35,644 nt of DNA. Source: a virus. Numbering within the stretch: position 1 is the stretch's first letter; the number at the start of each line of letters is the position of its first letter. The notes under the pieces were generated by a model. The model saw only the letters and a program-made list of their open reading frames with translations, had not been told where the DNA came from and made no database searches. The stretch is taken from IMG/VR virus record IMGVR_UViG_3300043436_000790, positions 1 through 35,644 of that record. One strand, 5' to 3'. A program made the position numbers and the translations under genes. Shown here in pieces: positions 20,058-28,546 of the stretch.

Positions 20058-21014
20058 TTAAGGTGCAACATACTTCTTCCAGAACACTACTTCGTCAGGG
20101 AAGGCAAGTTGTACACCAAGTTTGAATTCAACCACGAATCTCATTTCATCCGCCTCTTTTGCGTAGAACAATTCAAAACGATCTTGCTCATTCAAAAGGT
20201 CAGTACCTAGGTACATATTAGACATTGAAAGACCTACTAGGTAGTCAGTTCCGTTCAATCCGTTAACACCGATCAACTTCACATTTGTACCTGGAACAAT
20301 CAATTCCATGTTGGCAGCATCTACAGGGTAGTGGAAGTAGTTTCCTTCTCTCAAGGCAATCACATACTCTCTGAAGGTATCATTACCGCAGAAGATCACT
20401 ACATCTGTCTTGTCCAAAAGGGCAGCAGGAAGGGCAAGGAATACCGCATCTACAGCAGCGATAACATTGGAAGAAGTCAAGGTAGTAACTTGAGCAGTGT
20501 TTCCGTTGATTGGATCACCTGCACCACCAAAGCCAAGAGCGTTGATGATAGTACCAAAGCCCATGAACTTGTTCAATTGAGCGTTTCCGCTTCCTGTGTC
20601 ACCCTGCCAAATAGCAGTTTCCAAAGCAGCACCAATTCTCTCTACTTTCTGTGCAGAATACTCAGCAGCATAAGCCATGTAGTCATAGGTAGATCCTTCT
20701 CTCAAAGCCTTCTGAGTGTACTTCGCTTCAAATGCCTTAGGGCAGATGCTTTCCTGAATCTTGATCTTACCTACTGTGATAGTACGCTGAGTGATAGTAG
20801 TAGTTCCGCTTGAAGAGAAACCACAAGTTCCACCTGCTTGGAATACCGCATCGGTAGTCATGATGTTGATAGTCTCAGCGGATTTGATACCCACTTGAAC
20901 ATTACCTAGAGCCTCGATCAAAGAGGCAGTTTTTGCAGAGAAGATAGCAGCAGATGTCAACTGCAATTCGTTCTCCTTCACATAGTTAGTTAATCCTGAT
21001 AAATCTAGTGCCAT
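20058..21014 (-). CDS. Major capsid protein
   Basis: A 318-residue protein starting MALDLSGLTNYVKENE, directly after a scaffold-like gene. It has the features of an HK97-like capsid protein: an N-terminal helix (about 5-40), a beta-rich P-domain, a long spine-like region (YMAYAAEYSAQKVERIGAALE), and a conserved C-terminal fold (KEADEMRFVVEFKLGVQLAF). Length fits the family (280-400). The close spacing to the scaffold and protease genes and the terminator after it support abundant expression. No covalent crosslinking Lys/Asn pair can be assigned. Confidence 0.85.
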   Translation of the reverse strand: MALDLSGLTNYVKENELQLTSAAIFSAKTASLIEALGNVQVGIKSAETINIMTTDAVFQAGGTCGFSSSGTTTITQRTITVGKIKIQESICPKAFEAKYTQKALREGSTYDYMAYAAEYSAQKVERIGAALETAIWQGDTGSGNAQLNKFMGFGTIINALGFGGAGDPINGNTAQVTTLTSSNVIAAVDAVFLALPAALLDKTDVVIFCGNDTFREYVIALREGNYFHYPVDAANMELIVPGTNVKLIGVNGLNGTDYLVGLSMSNMYLGTDLLNEQDRFELFYAKEADEMRFVVEFKLGVQLAFPDEVVFWKKYVAP

Positions 21015-21015
21015 T

Positions 21016-21603
21016 TTATTTTTGTTTTAATTTTTGAAATGCGCTTTGAAGGCTATTATACCTGTCTACTTTTTCTACTTTCAATTGTTTTGCAAATTGG
21101 TTAGGTGCTGTGATTGCTTTATCACTTGGCTCTTTTGCCAAAGACTCAAGGACTACTGCGGACATTTTAACCGCTTCCTTAACTTCTTCCGCTTTCTCTT
21201 CCATTGCCTTAACCTTTGCAGTCAATTCTTCTACCTTTTTTTCAAGGTCACCCATTGCTTGCTCTACCTTTGCCATTGCTTCATCCTTCTTAGGCTCTTC
21301 CACAGGCATTTCTTCAGCAGCCTCGATCTCAATTTCGACCTTTGCCTCTGCTTGCTTTACCTCTGCAATTTTACCCTCTTCTAGGACTACCACTACTTCA
21401 CCTGATTCTAGTTGATGCTCTCCAACAGGTGCAGGGATTTGCGCCCCATCTTCACCGATCACGAAAATATCTCCTGCCTCAAGATCGTAGGCTACCATAG
21501 TGCCATCTACTAGCTTACCTTCAACCAATGCGAAGGCAGCCTGCTTTTCTGCTTCTGAGAAAAGTAGTTTTTTGATTTCTACTAGTGCGTCTTTTGCGTT
21601 CAT
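21016..21603 (-). CDS. Capsid scaffolding protein
   Basis: A 195-residue acidic protein. A start at 21636 is possible but overlaps the protease gene; the ATG at 21603 follows the stop by 22 bp and opens MNAKDALVEIKK, so it is preferred. A small beta domain (about 20-80, VEGKLVDGTMVAYDLEAGDI) is followed by a Glu/Ala/Lys-rich coiled coil (about 85-165) and a short C-terminal segment (YNSLQSAFQKLKQK). Scaffolds assemble the procapsid and are removed by the protease encoded just upstream. Sequence is too low in complexity for a firm family call. Confidence 0.78.
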   Translation of the reverse strand: MNAKDALVEIKKLLFSEAEKQAAFALVEGKLVDGTMVAYDLEAGDIFVIGEDGAQIPAPVGEHQLESGEVVVVLEEGKIAEVKQAEAKVEIEIEAAEEMPVEEPKKDEAMAKVEQAMGDLEKKVEELTAKVKAMEEKAEEVKEAVKMSAVVLESLAKEPSDKAITAPNQFAKQLKVEKVDRYNSLQSAFQKLKQK

Positions 21604-21625
21604 AATTGTAAATATAAATTGATTT

Positions 21626-22540
21626 TTAGTGTTCAATTTGGGATAGAATCTTGAAGATCTGCTGCATGATTTGTTCCTCTTGGGTTATCACCTTGTTGGT
21701 CTTCTCATACCGGAAAAGTCCCTCCACAGAAAAGCCTTTGAAAGTACCTGCCTTGACCTCATTCCAGATCTTCTCATTGTCTACTTTGAAAGATCCGAAC
21801 CAAGAGCCATTTGAGATATCTTCAAAACCTTTAGGAGGCATGATGCCTTTCTCCCGATCAATGATAAAAGATTCAAACATATATACCCCATCTACCGGAG
21901 TGCTATGCTCTACATTCACCTTACTTTGATAGCCCTTTTTGAAGAATCGCTGAACTATCTTCTTGATCTCAGCAGCGGAAAAAGAAACATAGTACTCCTC
22001 ATCTTCATCCCTTCTGTAGATCGGAAGATCAGCAATCATTAAAGCCCCTGTGACGATTCTCTGCTCTTGGTTTTCAATATTGAATTTGTTAAAACCTACA
22101 GCCCGAAAATCTTCTTGATTCATCTTACTTTCTGCCCATCTAAGCATTGGTTCTCCACCCCATAGCAAATACGAAATAGTCCCACAGGCTTCAGTATCTT
22201 CAGGGTTGTAGTATTCGGCAGCCCTGCTTAGGTAGGAATATGTTCTTCGGATGGTCTCTCTTGACAGATTTTCGCCTGCCATTATTTGAGTCGCACGAAC
22301 TTTTCCCACCTGAGTAGCGCATCTATTCCCTACTTCCTCATTCAAACGGATTCCCCGTTCTGCATTATCCTTTGCTGATTGAGGGTAGTCATTATATGAA
22401 TCTTCTTGGAAGTCTGCTGAAAATGCTAGGAAGTTTTTTTGAATCGCAGGATATTCTACTAGGGCTATGAAGTCAACTTCTTCTTCGCCTTCGATAGTAT
22501 CACCGATCATCATTTCATACAAGGGTAGTTTCTTTTCCAT
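21626..22540 (-). CDS. Prohead maturation protease, XkdF-like, with inserted module
   Basis: A 304-residue protein. Residues 200-275 match the XkdF-type serine protease pattern: VNVEHSTPVDGVYMFESFII (H212), then NGSWFGSFKVDNEKIW and AGTFKGFSVEG with S271. The N-terminus (residues 20-40, EVDFIALVEYPAIQKNF) is the family's usual beta start. Between them lies a helical module (about 46-140) with TISYLLWGGEPMLRWAESKM-like sequence, resembling the ALWGGDxGxxWA segment seen in other phage capsid genes. The scaffold and capsid genes follow, so it should cut the scaffold and capsid N-terminus during maturation. Confidence 0.8.
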   Translation of the reverse strand: MEKKLPLYEMMIGDTIEGEEEVDFIALVEYPAIQKNFLAFSADFQEDSYNDYPQSAKDNAERGIRLNEEVGNRCATQVGKVRATQIMAGENLSRETIRRTYSYLSRAAEYYNPEDTEACGTISYLLWGGEPMLRWAESKMNQEDFRAVGFNKFNIENQEQRIVTGALMIADLPIYRRDEDEEYYVSFSAAEIKKIVQRFFKKGYQSKVNVEHSTPVDGVYMFESFIIDREKGIMPPKGFEDISNGSWFGSFKVDNEKIWNEVKAGTFKGFSVEGLFRYEKTNKVITQEEQIMQQIFKILSQIEH

Positions 22541-22551
22541 AATTGTAAGTA

Positions 22552-24666
22552 TTAGAATCCTGCTCTGCGTTCAATATCTGCCACCCTCTTCTGAGATGCT
22601 GTGACTTCGCTTTCTACTACATAAGCCCTCAAAGGTTGGGTAGGAGTCATTGCTGCACCAAGTGCCGTGATCGGGCTGTTTCCTATGGTAGGAACTTGCT
22701 GAACCGAAGCAGGAGCAGAAGCATTAATTGAAGGAGCAGATGCTGCACCACCTCCTGGTACTTTTGTTTTTGCGATCTCTCTCACATTCTTGATGCCACC
22801 TGCCACCGCAATAGCAGCAGCAATAGCAGCACGAATAGGGGAAGATGGATCACCTGGAACTAGCTGAGAAACATAGGCTTTCTGCGCACCTAGGTAGGTA
22901 TCTATAGTAGTCGCAGCGATAGCAGTAGCCTTTCCTGCTGCCGTGTTCTTTCCTACTAGGCTAGATACTGTATTCAAGAGACCTGCTGCCATTGCAGCGT
23001 TCTGCATCTTAGCTTCATTCTCCTTCCGATCAATCTCGATTCGTGCATCTGAATAGCCTTTCAATGCTTCATTGTACTGCTGCTCATTGATCAAACCCTT
23101 TTGAAACTGCTCAAGGGATAGGGCTTCTTTTTTGTCAATCAAATCCTTCTGAATCTGAAAGCTAGCATCCGCCTCCTTCATCTGCATATCCAATTCAAGT
23201 AAGGCTTTCTCTGCGTTCTGCTGATCAATAGTCAATTGAAGGGCATCAAGTTGCTGCTTCTCCTGTTGTGCTAGTTCTAGCTGTAGTGCAATCCTTTGTT
23301 CTCCGGTTAGCTTCTCATCTTTTAGGATGTCCTGTCTTCTAGTCTCAAAGTCCAAAAGGATCTGCTGTCTTGCCTTCTCATTTTCATCCTTAATGCCTGC
23401 CAAACGGATCTCTGTCCGGATATCGTTTAGCCTTTTCTGAAAGTCCGCCTCTTGCGATTCCGCCTCTTCTTTGTATTGCTTATCAATCTCAGCAAGTCTA
23501 GCAAGCCGTGCCATTTCTAGGCTACCATCATCCTCTATCCCTGCCTCTTTTAGCTTCTTTCTTTTGGCTTCAAATTCCTTTTCGACCGCTGCCTCTTCCT
23601 GCTGTCTTTGATCTAGCAATTCTAGTTTTGCATCTTCTAGAATGCCTTGAGCTTCCAATTCCAAAGCCCTTCTTTTATCCGCTTCCGCCTTTGCCTTTTC
23701 TCCTGCTGCCTTGCTCTTTTCCGCTGCTGCCTTCTCCTGTTCGGCTGTAAACTTGTAGAAGTTTGCTGCCTCGACAGCGTTCTCTGTTAGTAGTTCCTTC
23801 TGCCTTTTCTGTTCTTCATCCGTTAACTCTCCTTTGACCTTTGAAGTCTCTTGTATCAAGGCTAGTTCATTATCAATCTGCTTTCTTCTTAGATCATAGA
23901 TCTCCTTCTCTTTTCCACCTTGGGCAGATAGTAGCTTGATCTTATTGTTGATGTCATCATTCAACTTCTCATTTGACTTTCCAAGGGCTTCAAGGTTTCT
24001 TTCCGCCTCATTGGTCAATCCGATAAAGTCGGTAAATCCCGTGATCAAGCCACCAATGAATTTGCCTAATTCCTCAAAGACAGGGAATAGCTTCATCATC
24101 ACTTCCTTGACCTTATCAAAGTTTGCAATCAAAAGACCAAGGGCAGCTACCAAAGCACCTACACCGGTAGCTATGATCGCCTTACCGAATCCTTTAGTAC
24201 TTTTGGTCAATCCATCCGTAGAAGATGTGGCAGACTTGGCTGAAGTCCCCAATCCCTTGAATGAGATCTTTAGCTGTTCTGTGACCTTTCCAATGTCCTT
24301 CAATTGGGATAAACCTTGAGACAAAGCCAAAGCCCCTTGCACTTTTAGAAGTGCCTTTTCTACCTCTTCAGATTCACCACCGAATAAAGCCATTGCACCC
24401 TGTACCGCTGCAATCCCTCCTGCTGCCGTACTTGCTGCCGTTGTTAATGCCTCAAACCTTTTACCTGGATCAAATAGTGCTGCTGCCTCATTTGCTGCTT
24501 CTATCTCATCACGAATAACAGCTACCTTTTTAGCAGCGTTAACCGCTTCAGTAGAGAACTCCCCGTACCTCTGTCGTGCAACTTGTAGTTCTTGAGTCGC
24601 TTCCCTTAATTGTTTCTTTAAGGGTTTGACATCTGCATCTAAAATGATCTTATTCTCTTCAGCCAT
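22552..24666 (-). CDS. Tape measure protein
   Basis: A 704-residue protein that sets tail length. It is dominated by coiled-coil and Ala-rich helices, with a hydrophobic stretch at about 165-190 (ATGVGALVAALGLLIANF) followed by a second hydrophobic helical region (about 195-222), typical of tape measures that insert into membranes at DNA entry. A long charged coil (about 230-530) follows, then a Pro/Ala-rich end. At about 0.15 nm per residue the tail would be near 105 nm, a short siphovirus tail. Most of the charged coil has strong Lys/Glu bias. Confidence 0.88.
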   Translation of the reverse strand: MAEENKIILDADVKPLKKQLREATQELQVARQRYGEFSTEAVNAAKKVAVIRDEIEAANEAAALFDPGKRFEALTTAASTAAGGIAAVQGAMALFGGESEEVEKALLKVQGALALSQGLSQLKDIGKVTEQLKISFKGLGTSAKSATSSTDGLTKSTKGFGKAIIATGVGALVAALGLLIANFDKVKEVMMKLFPVFEELGKFIGGLITGFTDFIGLTNEAERNLEALGKSNEKLNDDINNKIKLLSAQGGKEKEIYDLRRKQIDNELALIQETSKVKGELTDEEQKRQKELLTENAVEAANFYKFTAEQEKAAAEKSKAAGEKAKAEADKRRALELEAQGILEDAKLELLDQRQQEEAAVEKEFEAKRKKLKEAGIEDDGSLEMARLARLAEIDKQYKEEAESQEADFQKRLNDIRTEIRLAGIKDENEKARQQILLDFETRRQDILKDEKLTGEQRIALQLELAQQEKQQLDALQLTIDQQNAEKALLELDMQMKEADASFQIQKDLIDKKEALSLEQFQKGLINEQQYNEALKGYSDARIEIDRKENEAKMQNAAMAAGLLNTVSSLVGKNTAAGKATAIAATTIDTYLGAQKAYVSQLVPGDPSSPIRAAIAAAIAVAGGIKNVREIAKTKVPGGGAASAPSINASAPASVQQVPTIGNSPITALGAAMTPTQPLRAYVVESEVTASQKRVADIERRAGF

Positions 24667-24688
24667 TGGGTAGGTGTTTTAAAGGTTA

Positions 24689-24709
24689 GGGGAATCGTTT
24701 TGATTCCCC
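24689..24709 (-). terminator. Hairpin before the tape measure gene
   Basis: GGGGAATC (24689-24696), loop GTTTT, GATTCCCC (24702-24709): a perfect 8-bp stem in the 50-bp gap between the small gene and the tape measure start. The minus-strand downstream sequence, TAACCTTTAAAAC, is only partly T-rich, so it may be a weak terminator or a processing hairpin. Confidence 0.45.
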
Positions 24710-24716
24710 ATGTTTA

Positions 24717-24863
24717 CTATTCTGCTTCTGCTTCTTCCTTCGGATTCTGCTCCTGCACTTGTTGTGCTAGGAATTGGATGAAGGACATCCCGTACTTGGT
24801 AGGCAGTTCATTTGCCCATGATTCTAGCGCTTTGATTTGGTCTTCTGTTAGTGTGATTTTCAT
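24717..24863 (-). CDS. Small acidic protein before the tape measure
   Basis: A 48-residue protein (MKITLTEDQIKALESWANEL...) ending in an acidic tail (NPKEEAEAE). It fills the space between the 100-residue gene and the tape measure. Genes in this slot upstream of a tape measure are often tail assembly chaperones, but it is far shorter than usual and has no overlapping partner frame. Its role is unknown. Confidence 0.55.
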   Translation of the reverse strand: MKITLTEDQIKALESWANELPTKYGMSFIQFLAQQVQEQNPKEEAEAE

Positions 24864-24876
24864 CTGTGTATTTGGT

Positions 24877-25179
24877 TTAAATTGATTCTTCTGTCGCTAC
24901 AGGTGGAACATAGTCACCCGTGATCGTAAGCCCTAGTTCTTCTGCTACCCAATCCCATGCATAGCTATCTACTTCCCAAGCAGCATAAGCCTCTCCTGTC
25001 ATGGTTAGGTTGCCTTGTGCTATGTGTTGACCTGCTGATAGATCAGCATTCTGAGTCAGCAAAGTGTAGTAGAAAGTTGCACTTGTTCCAAGGGTTACAT
25101 TTACCGCATAGGCATTCAATATTTTAGCCTCTTGTACTTTTCCGTTGTCCCAAATTTGGACTGCTTCAATTGTTTTCAT
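24877..25179 (-). CDS. Hypothetical protein after the fibre gene
   Basis: A 100-residue protein starting MKTIEAVQIWDNGKVQEAK with a beta-rich body (VNVTLGTSATFYYTLL) and an acidic C-terminus (WVAEELGLTITGDYVPP). Small proteins of this form are common beside tail-fibre genes in Bacteroidota phages, where they may act as fibre chaperones or tail accessories. Spacing to the fibre gene is 14 bp. Function is not established. Confidence 0.65.
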   Translation of the reverse strand: MKTIEAVQIWDNGKVQEAKILNAYAVNVTLGTSATFYYTLLTQNADLSAGQHIAQGNLTMTGEAYAAWEVDSYAWDWVAEELGLTITGDYVPPVATEESI

Positions 25180-25193
25180 TTTTATTTATTTGT

Positions 25194-28100
25194 TTAAAGT
25201 GATGTTACAGTTTCCCAAACTAGTCCTGTAAAAACTGATAATTTGTTCAATGTATTGTCGTAAACAACAAGTCCTGTCGCTGGGGAAGCAATAGCATTCT
25301 TTTGCGTTGTTGTCATCCGTGGAGGCAAGAACCCTTGAGTAGTTGACTCCATCGTTAGGATTGAACTAGCTGCGTTTGTAGTAGTTCCTAGCAATAGTGA
25401 GCCGTACCATCTGCCGAAGGTTGTAGATGTGTTGCCTAGGACAGTTGTGTTTGAGCCTAAGCCAATGGCAGAGTTACCTATTACAATTTGATTGGTTTGA
25501 TTATTAGCGTTTGCTCTTGTGGCTGCCCCTATAAATACAGAGTCGTTTGCTATTGTGTTAGCTGTTGTTCCGTCAGAAATAAATCTACCTGCATTACGAC
25601 CAAAAAAAGAATTTTGAGAACCCGTTGTATTATTTAATGCTGCGTTTTCACCAAAAAATGAATTACCAACACCAGTCGTGTTTCCTAAACCTGAACTTGT
25701 ACCAAAGAAAGCGTTGTTACCTCCTGTTGTATTGCCTGCACCTGAACTTACACCAAAGAAAGCATTAGAGCCTCCTGTGGTATTTAAGTTTCCTGAACTA
25801 ACTCCAAAAAAACAATTACTTGTCCCTGTTGTGTTATCTCTTCCTGATTCAACACCTATAAATGTATTGCTTCCACCTGTGGTGTTGTTTAGTCCTGCAC
25901 TTCTTCCTATAAAAGTACCATTATTAGCTGTTGTATTATTTTGTCCTGCAAGTGCACCAAAGAAAGAGTTAGAAATTCCTGTTGTATTAGAAAGTCCTGA
26001 CCCTTGACCAAAGAAAGAATTTTGACCTCCTGTTGTATTATTTCTACCTGAGTTTAATCCAATAAAAGTATTTGTTGATATACTGCTAATTCTTATTTGA
26101 TTTGTAACTGCGCCTAAACTATTGTTAAATGTAACAGATGCACTTGAAATAGAAATTACTCGAATCGACAAAACAATCGTTCCGTTAAAATCAGATGTTG
26201 GAGTTATTACTAGCGTTCCTGTTGTAGTCGCTCTTGGGCCTACTGCCCCTGTCGCAGTTAATGCAGAAGATGTAAAGCCACCAAAGTCAATTGTAAAGCT
26301 ACCTGCCGTTCTGCCTGTTACTGTGTAGGTAATTTGATAGAAGGTACTTACCACCCCCGCAAGCGTGCTTGTCAAGGTAGTAGTAGACCCTGCAACGTGC
26401 GTATAGCCTGTCGCAAAGCTAGTACCTGTCCAAGATGCATCGCCTGTGCCTGTAGTTAGCAGTTCAGCACCTAGTTGCCCTGAGTCAGAAGCAGTAGTTC
26501 CTTGGATGGTTGATAAGCCGTTCAGTAAGGATGTGCCTGTGACTTGCAACTGCTGCCCTGAGTTGGTTGATGAGCCTACAAGTAGGTTGCCGAACCACCG
26601 CCCGAAGGTAGTGGAAGAGTTGCCGATTACTGTGGTGTTGCTGCCGAGACCTGTGGTACTTGTACCAATTACAATTTGATTTGTTTCGTTATCTGCATTT
26701 GCTCTTGAACTTGCTCCTAAAAATATTGAGTTAGTAGAAACTGTTAATCCCGTAGTTCCATCTGCAATATATCTTCCTGCATTGTTTCCAATTGCGGTAT
26801 TACCACTTCCTGTAATATTTGAAGACATGACATTTCCACCTATAGCAGTATTACTTCCACCCGTTGTGTTTGATGATAAAGCATTCCTACCAATTGCAGT
26901 ATTTAAATTTGCATTATTACTAGCCAAAGCAAAATAACCAACAGCGGTGCTTGAATTTCCTGTTGTGTTGATACCTAAAGCATCACCACCTAAAGCAGTA
27001 TTAGTTGAACCCGATGTATTAGCGGATAAAGCACCATTTCCTAATCTTGTGTTTGATATTACTGCACCCCCACCCCTACCAATAGCCACGTTATTAACCG
27101 ATGAATCAGCAGTAATTGTAGCCACCCCCTGCACCCTAGCAGTGCCGTTGACATCTAGGCGGAATCCTGCGTCGGTGGTGGTGTTGATTAGGACATTGCC
27201 ACCTGGGGCAATACGCATATTCTCTGAAATATTATCGCTTAACCCTCCAGAATTATTTGTTCCAAAAACTAAAATACCTCTACCAATTTCGCCTCTTATT
27301 GAGCCTATATAACTAGAAAAAACATTTGAGGTAGTTGAATTTGAAAATCTAATTAAAGCCGCATCATTTAATGTTCCGCTTGGTCTTTGTAACTGAAGAA
27401 TGTATTTGGTATTTGAAGATAAAGTAGTTTTTTCTTCAGGAGTTGTAGTTCCAACCCCCAAACGCTTGTTCGTGTTATCCCAAAACAATCCGTTATCCCC
27501 CGTCTGCGAACTTGTCCCATTCCAAAAGGCTACTTGACCCGATGCTCCTGTGCCTCCTACCTTGCCGTTAAAAGTTGTCCAATCGGTAGAAGACAAAGCA
27601 CCTCTATTCGTTCCGCTTGCCGTAGGTAGATTGAATACATGGGTAGTACTTGCACTTTCAATATTGAAGTCCGTGCCATTTGTACCCGTTGCAAAGTTCT
27701 GCACCTGTGCTGTCAAACCATTCAAAGCCGTTAAGCCTGTACTGAATGTGGTTATGATTTGGCAAAGAGTATTGTTCTCCGTGTGCATTGTAATAGTCCT
27801 GCCTGAGTTCGCAACATAGTAACGAAGGGCAAGCCTATCAGTCAAGGCTAGGGTAGTAGTAGGTACTGCAAGCGTAGAGAAGTAAGCATGAATTGTAGTA
27901 CCGAAGGCAATCAGTTCAGGAGTTCCCGAATTAGATGCTATCAAAGTAGCCGTTCCTGTTGGGTAACTTACCTTGTAAAGTTCTACATAGAAGGTAGGGC
28001 TTCCACCTCCTGAAGATGCCTGAAAGTAGGTTTCAAAATTCCAATTCCCTCCTGGTATTTCTAGCAAATTAGGCTCAAATATGTCAGTAATGAAGGAAGC

Positions 28101-28541
28101 TATGTATCCGTTCGCATTGATAGTAAAATCTGTACCCGCTCCCAAGATGGGAACTTTGCTCAATTCTTGATAATCTACACCTCCGATAGTACCCTGAGAT
28201 ACTGATCCATTTAGGTAGTAGCTAACAGATGAACCACCACCTGAAGAAGCAGGAAAATCTGCAAGGCTACCATCACCCCTAATGTATTGGGCTGTAGTAC
28301 CTGCACCCGTTACGCTTATGTTTCCGCTTGTAGTTACAGGGCTATTTGATACGCTGAAAGCCGAAGGCATAGAAAGACCTACAGAAGTAACACCTAGATC
28401 CAAGTTGCCTTGCATGAAGGTTTGAATGCTTGAGATCGTTACCTTATTGGTGGTGGTAGCACCGCTTGCTACTATAGGAAGGACATCGTTGTTAGCAATG
28501 TCTATTCTCTCAACTAATTGACTTATTCTCTTATCTGCCAT
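25194..28541 (-). CDS. Repeat-rich tail fibre / host-recognition protein
   Basis: A 1115-residue fibre. The N-terminus (MADKRISQLVERIDIANNDV) attaches to the tail. Two regions carry 17-residue repeats of the form NTAIGxxALxxNTTGxx (about residues 480-595) and NxFFGxxSGxxNTTGxx (about 823-987), each followed by the same AGR(F/Y)I-DGTT...NQIVIG...GLGSNTTV(I/L)G...GRW(F/Y)G module. The extreme C-terminus, GFLPPRMTTTQKNAI...GLVVYD, is the form common in Bacteroidota phage fibres and likely seeds trimerisation. It resembles YadA-head-like adhesive repeats. It is the main candidate for host-range determination. Confidence 0.88.
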   Translation of the reverse strand: MADKRISQLVERIDIANNDVLPIVASGATTTNKVTISSIQTFMQGNLDLGVTSVGLSMPSAFSVSNSPVTTSGNISVTGAGTTAQYIRGDGSLADFPASSGGGSSVSYYLNGSVSQGTIGGVDYQELSKVPILGAGTDFTINANGYIASFITDIFEPNLLEIPGGNWNFETYFQASSGGGSPTFYVELYKVSYPTGTATLIASNSGTPELIAFGTTIHAYFSTLAVPTTTLALTDRLALRYYVANSGRTITMHTENNTLCQIITTFSTGLTALNGLTAQVQNFATGTNGTDFNIESASTTHVFNLPTASGTNRGALSSTDWTTFNGKVGGTGASGQVAFWNGTSSQTGDNGLFWDNTNKRLGVGTTTPEEKTTLSSNTKYILQLQRPSGTLNDAALIRFSNSTTSNVFSSYIGSIRGEIGRGILVFGTNNSGGLSDNISENMRIAPGGNVLINTTTDAGFRLDVNGTARVQGVATITADSSVNNVAIGRGGGAVISNTRLGNGALSANTSGSTNTALGGDALGINTTGNSSTAVGYFALASNNANLNTAIGRNALSSNTTGGSNTAIGGNVMSSNITGSGNTAIGNNAGRYIADGTTGLTVSTNSIFLGASSRANADNETNQIVIGTSTTGLGSNTTVIGNSSTTFGRWFGNLLVGSSTNSGQQLQVTGTSLLNGLSTIQGTTASDSGQLGAELLTTGTGDASWTGTSFATGYTHVAGSTTTLTSTLAGVVSTFYQITYTVTGRTAGSFTIDFGGFTSSALTATGAVGPRATTTGTLVITPTSDFNGTIVLSIRVISISSASVTFNNSLGAVTNQIRISSISTNTFIGLNSGRNNTTGGQNSFFGQGSGLSNTTGISNSFFGALAGQNNTTANNGTFIGRSAGLNNTTGGSNTFIGVESGRDNTTGTSNCFFGVSSGNLNTTGGSNAFFGVSSGAGNTTGGNNAFFGTSSGLGNTTGVGNSFFGENAALNNTTGSQNSFFGRNAGRFISDGTTANTIANDSVFIGAATRANANNQTNQIVIGNSAIGLGSNTTVLGNTSTTFGRWYGSLLLGTTTNAASSILTMESTTQGFLPPRMTTTQKNAIASPATGLVVYDNTLNKLSVFTGLVWETVTSL
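25580..26072 (-). repeat. 51-bp tandem repeats in the fibre gene (block 2)
   Basis: About ten 51-bp units encode 17-residue repeats, consensus N-x-F-(I/F)-G-x-x-(S/A)-G-x-x-NTTG-x-x, with the last unit running into AGRFISDG. CCTGTTGTATT recurs every 51 bp on the plus strand (for example 25978 and 26029). Such arrays can lose or gain units by slippage or recombination. Confidence 0.85.
26765..27100 (-). repeat. 51-bp repeats in the fibre gene (block 1)
   Basis: Five to six diverged 51-bp units encode 17-residue repeats of the form NTA(I/L)GxxALxxNTTGxx, ending AGRYIADG. Followed by the same downstream module as block 2, so a larger unit (repeat array plus module) has been duplicated within the gene. 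Confidence 0.8.
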
Positions 28542-28546
28542 AATTC

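Noticed and set aside
21604-21636. Longer scaffold start at 21636
   Set aside because: It would overlap the protease gene and add an 11-residue segment without conserved character; the ATG at 21603 fits the leader better.
25580-26072. A CRISPR array
   Set aside because: The 51-bp units have no constant-length unique spacers and keep an open reading frame; they are protein repeats.
25678-27819. Several plus-strand open frames across the fibre gene, rich in Pro and Val
   Set aside because: They mirror the Gly/Thr/Asn repeats of the minus-strand fibre gene and have no starts, families or coupling of their own.
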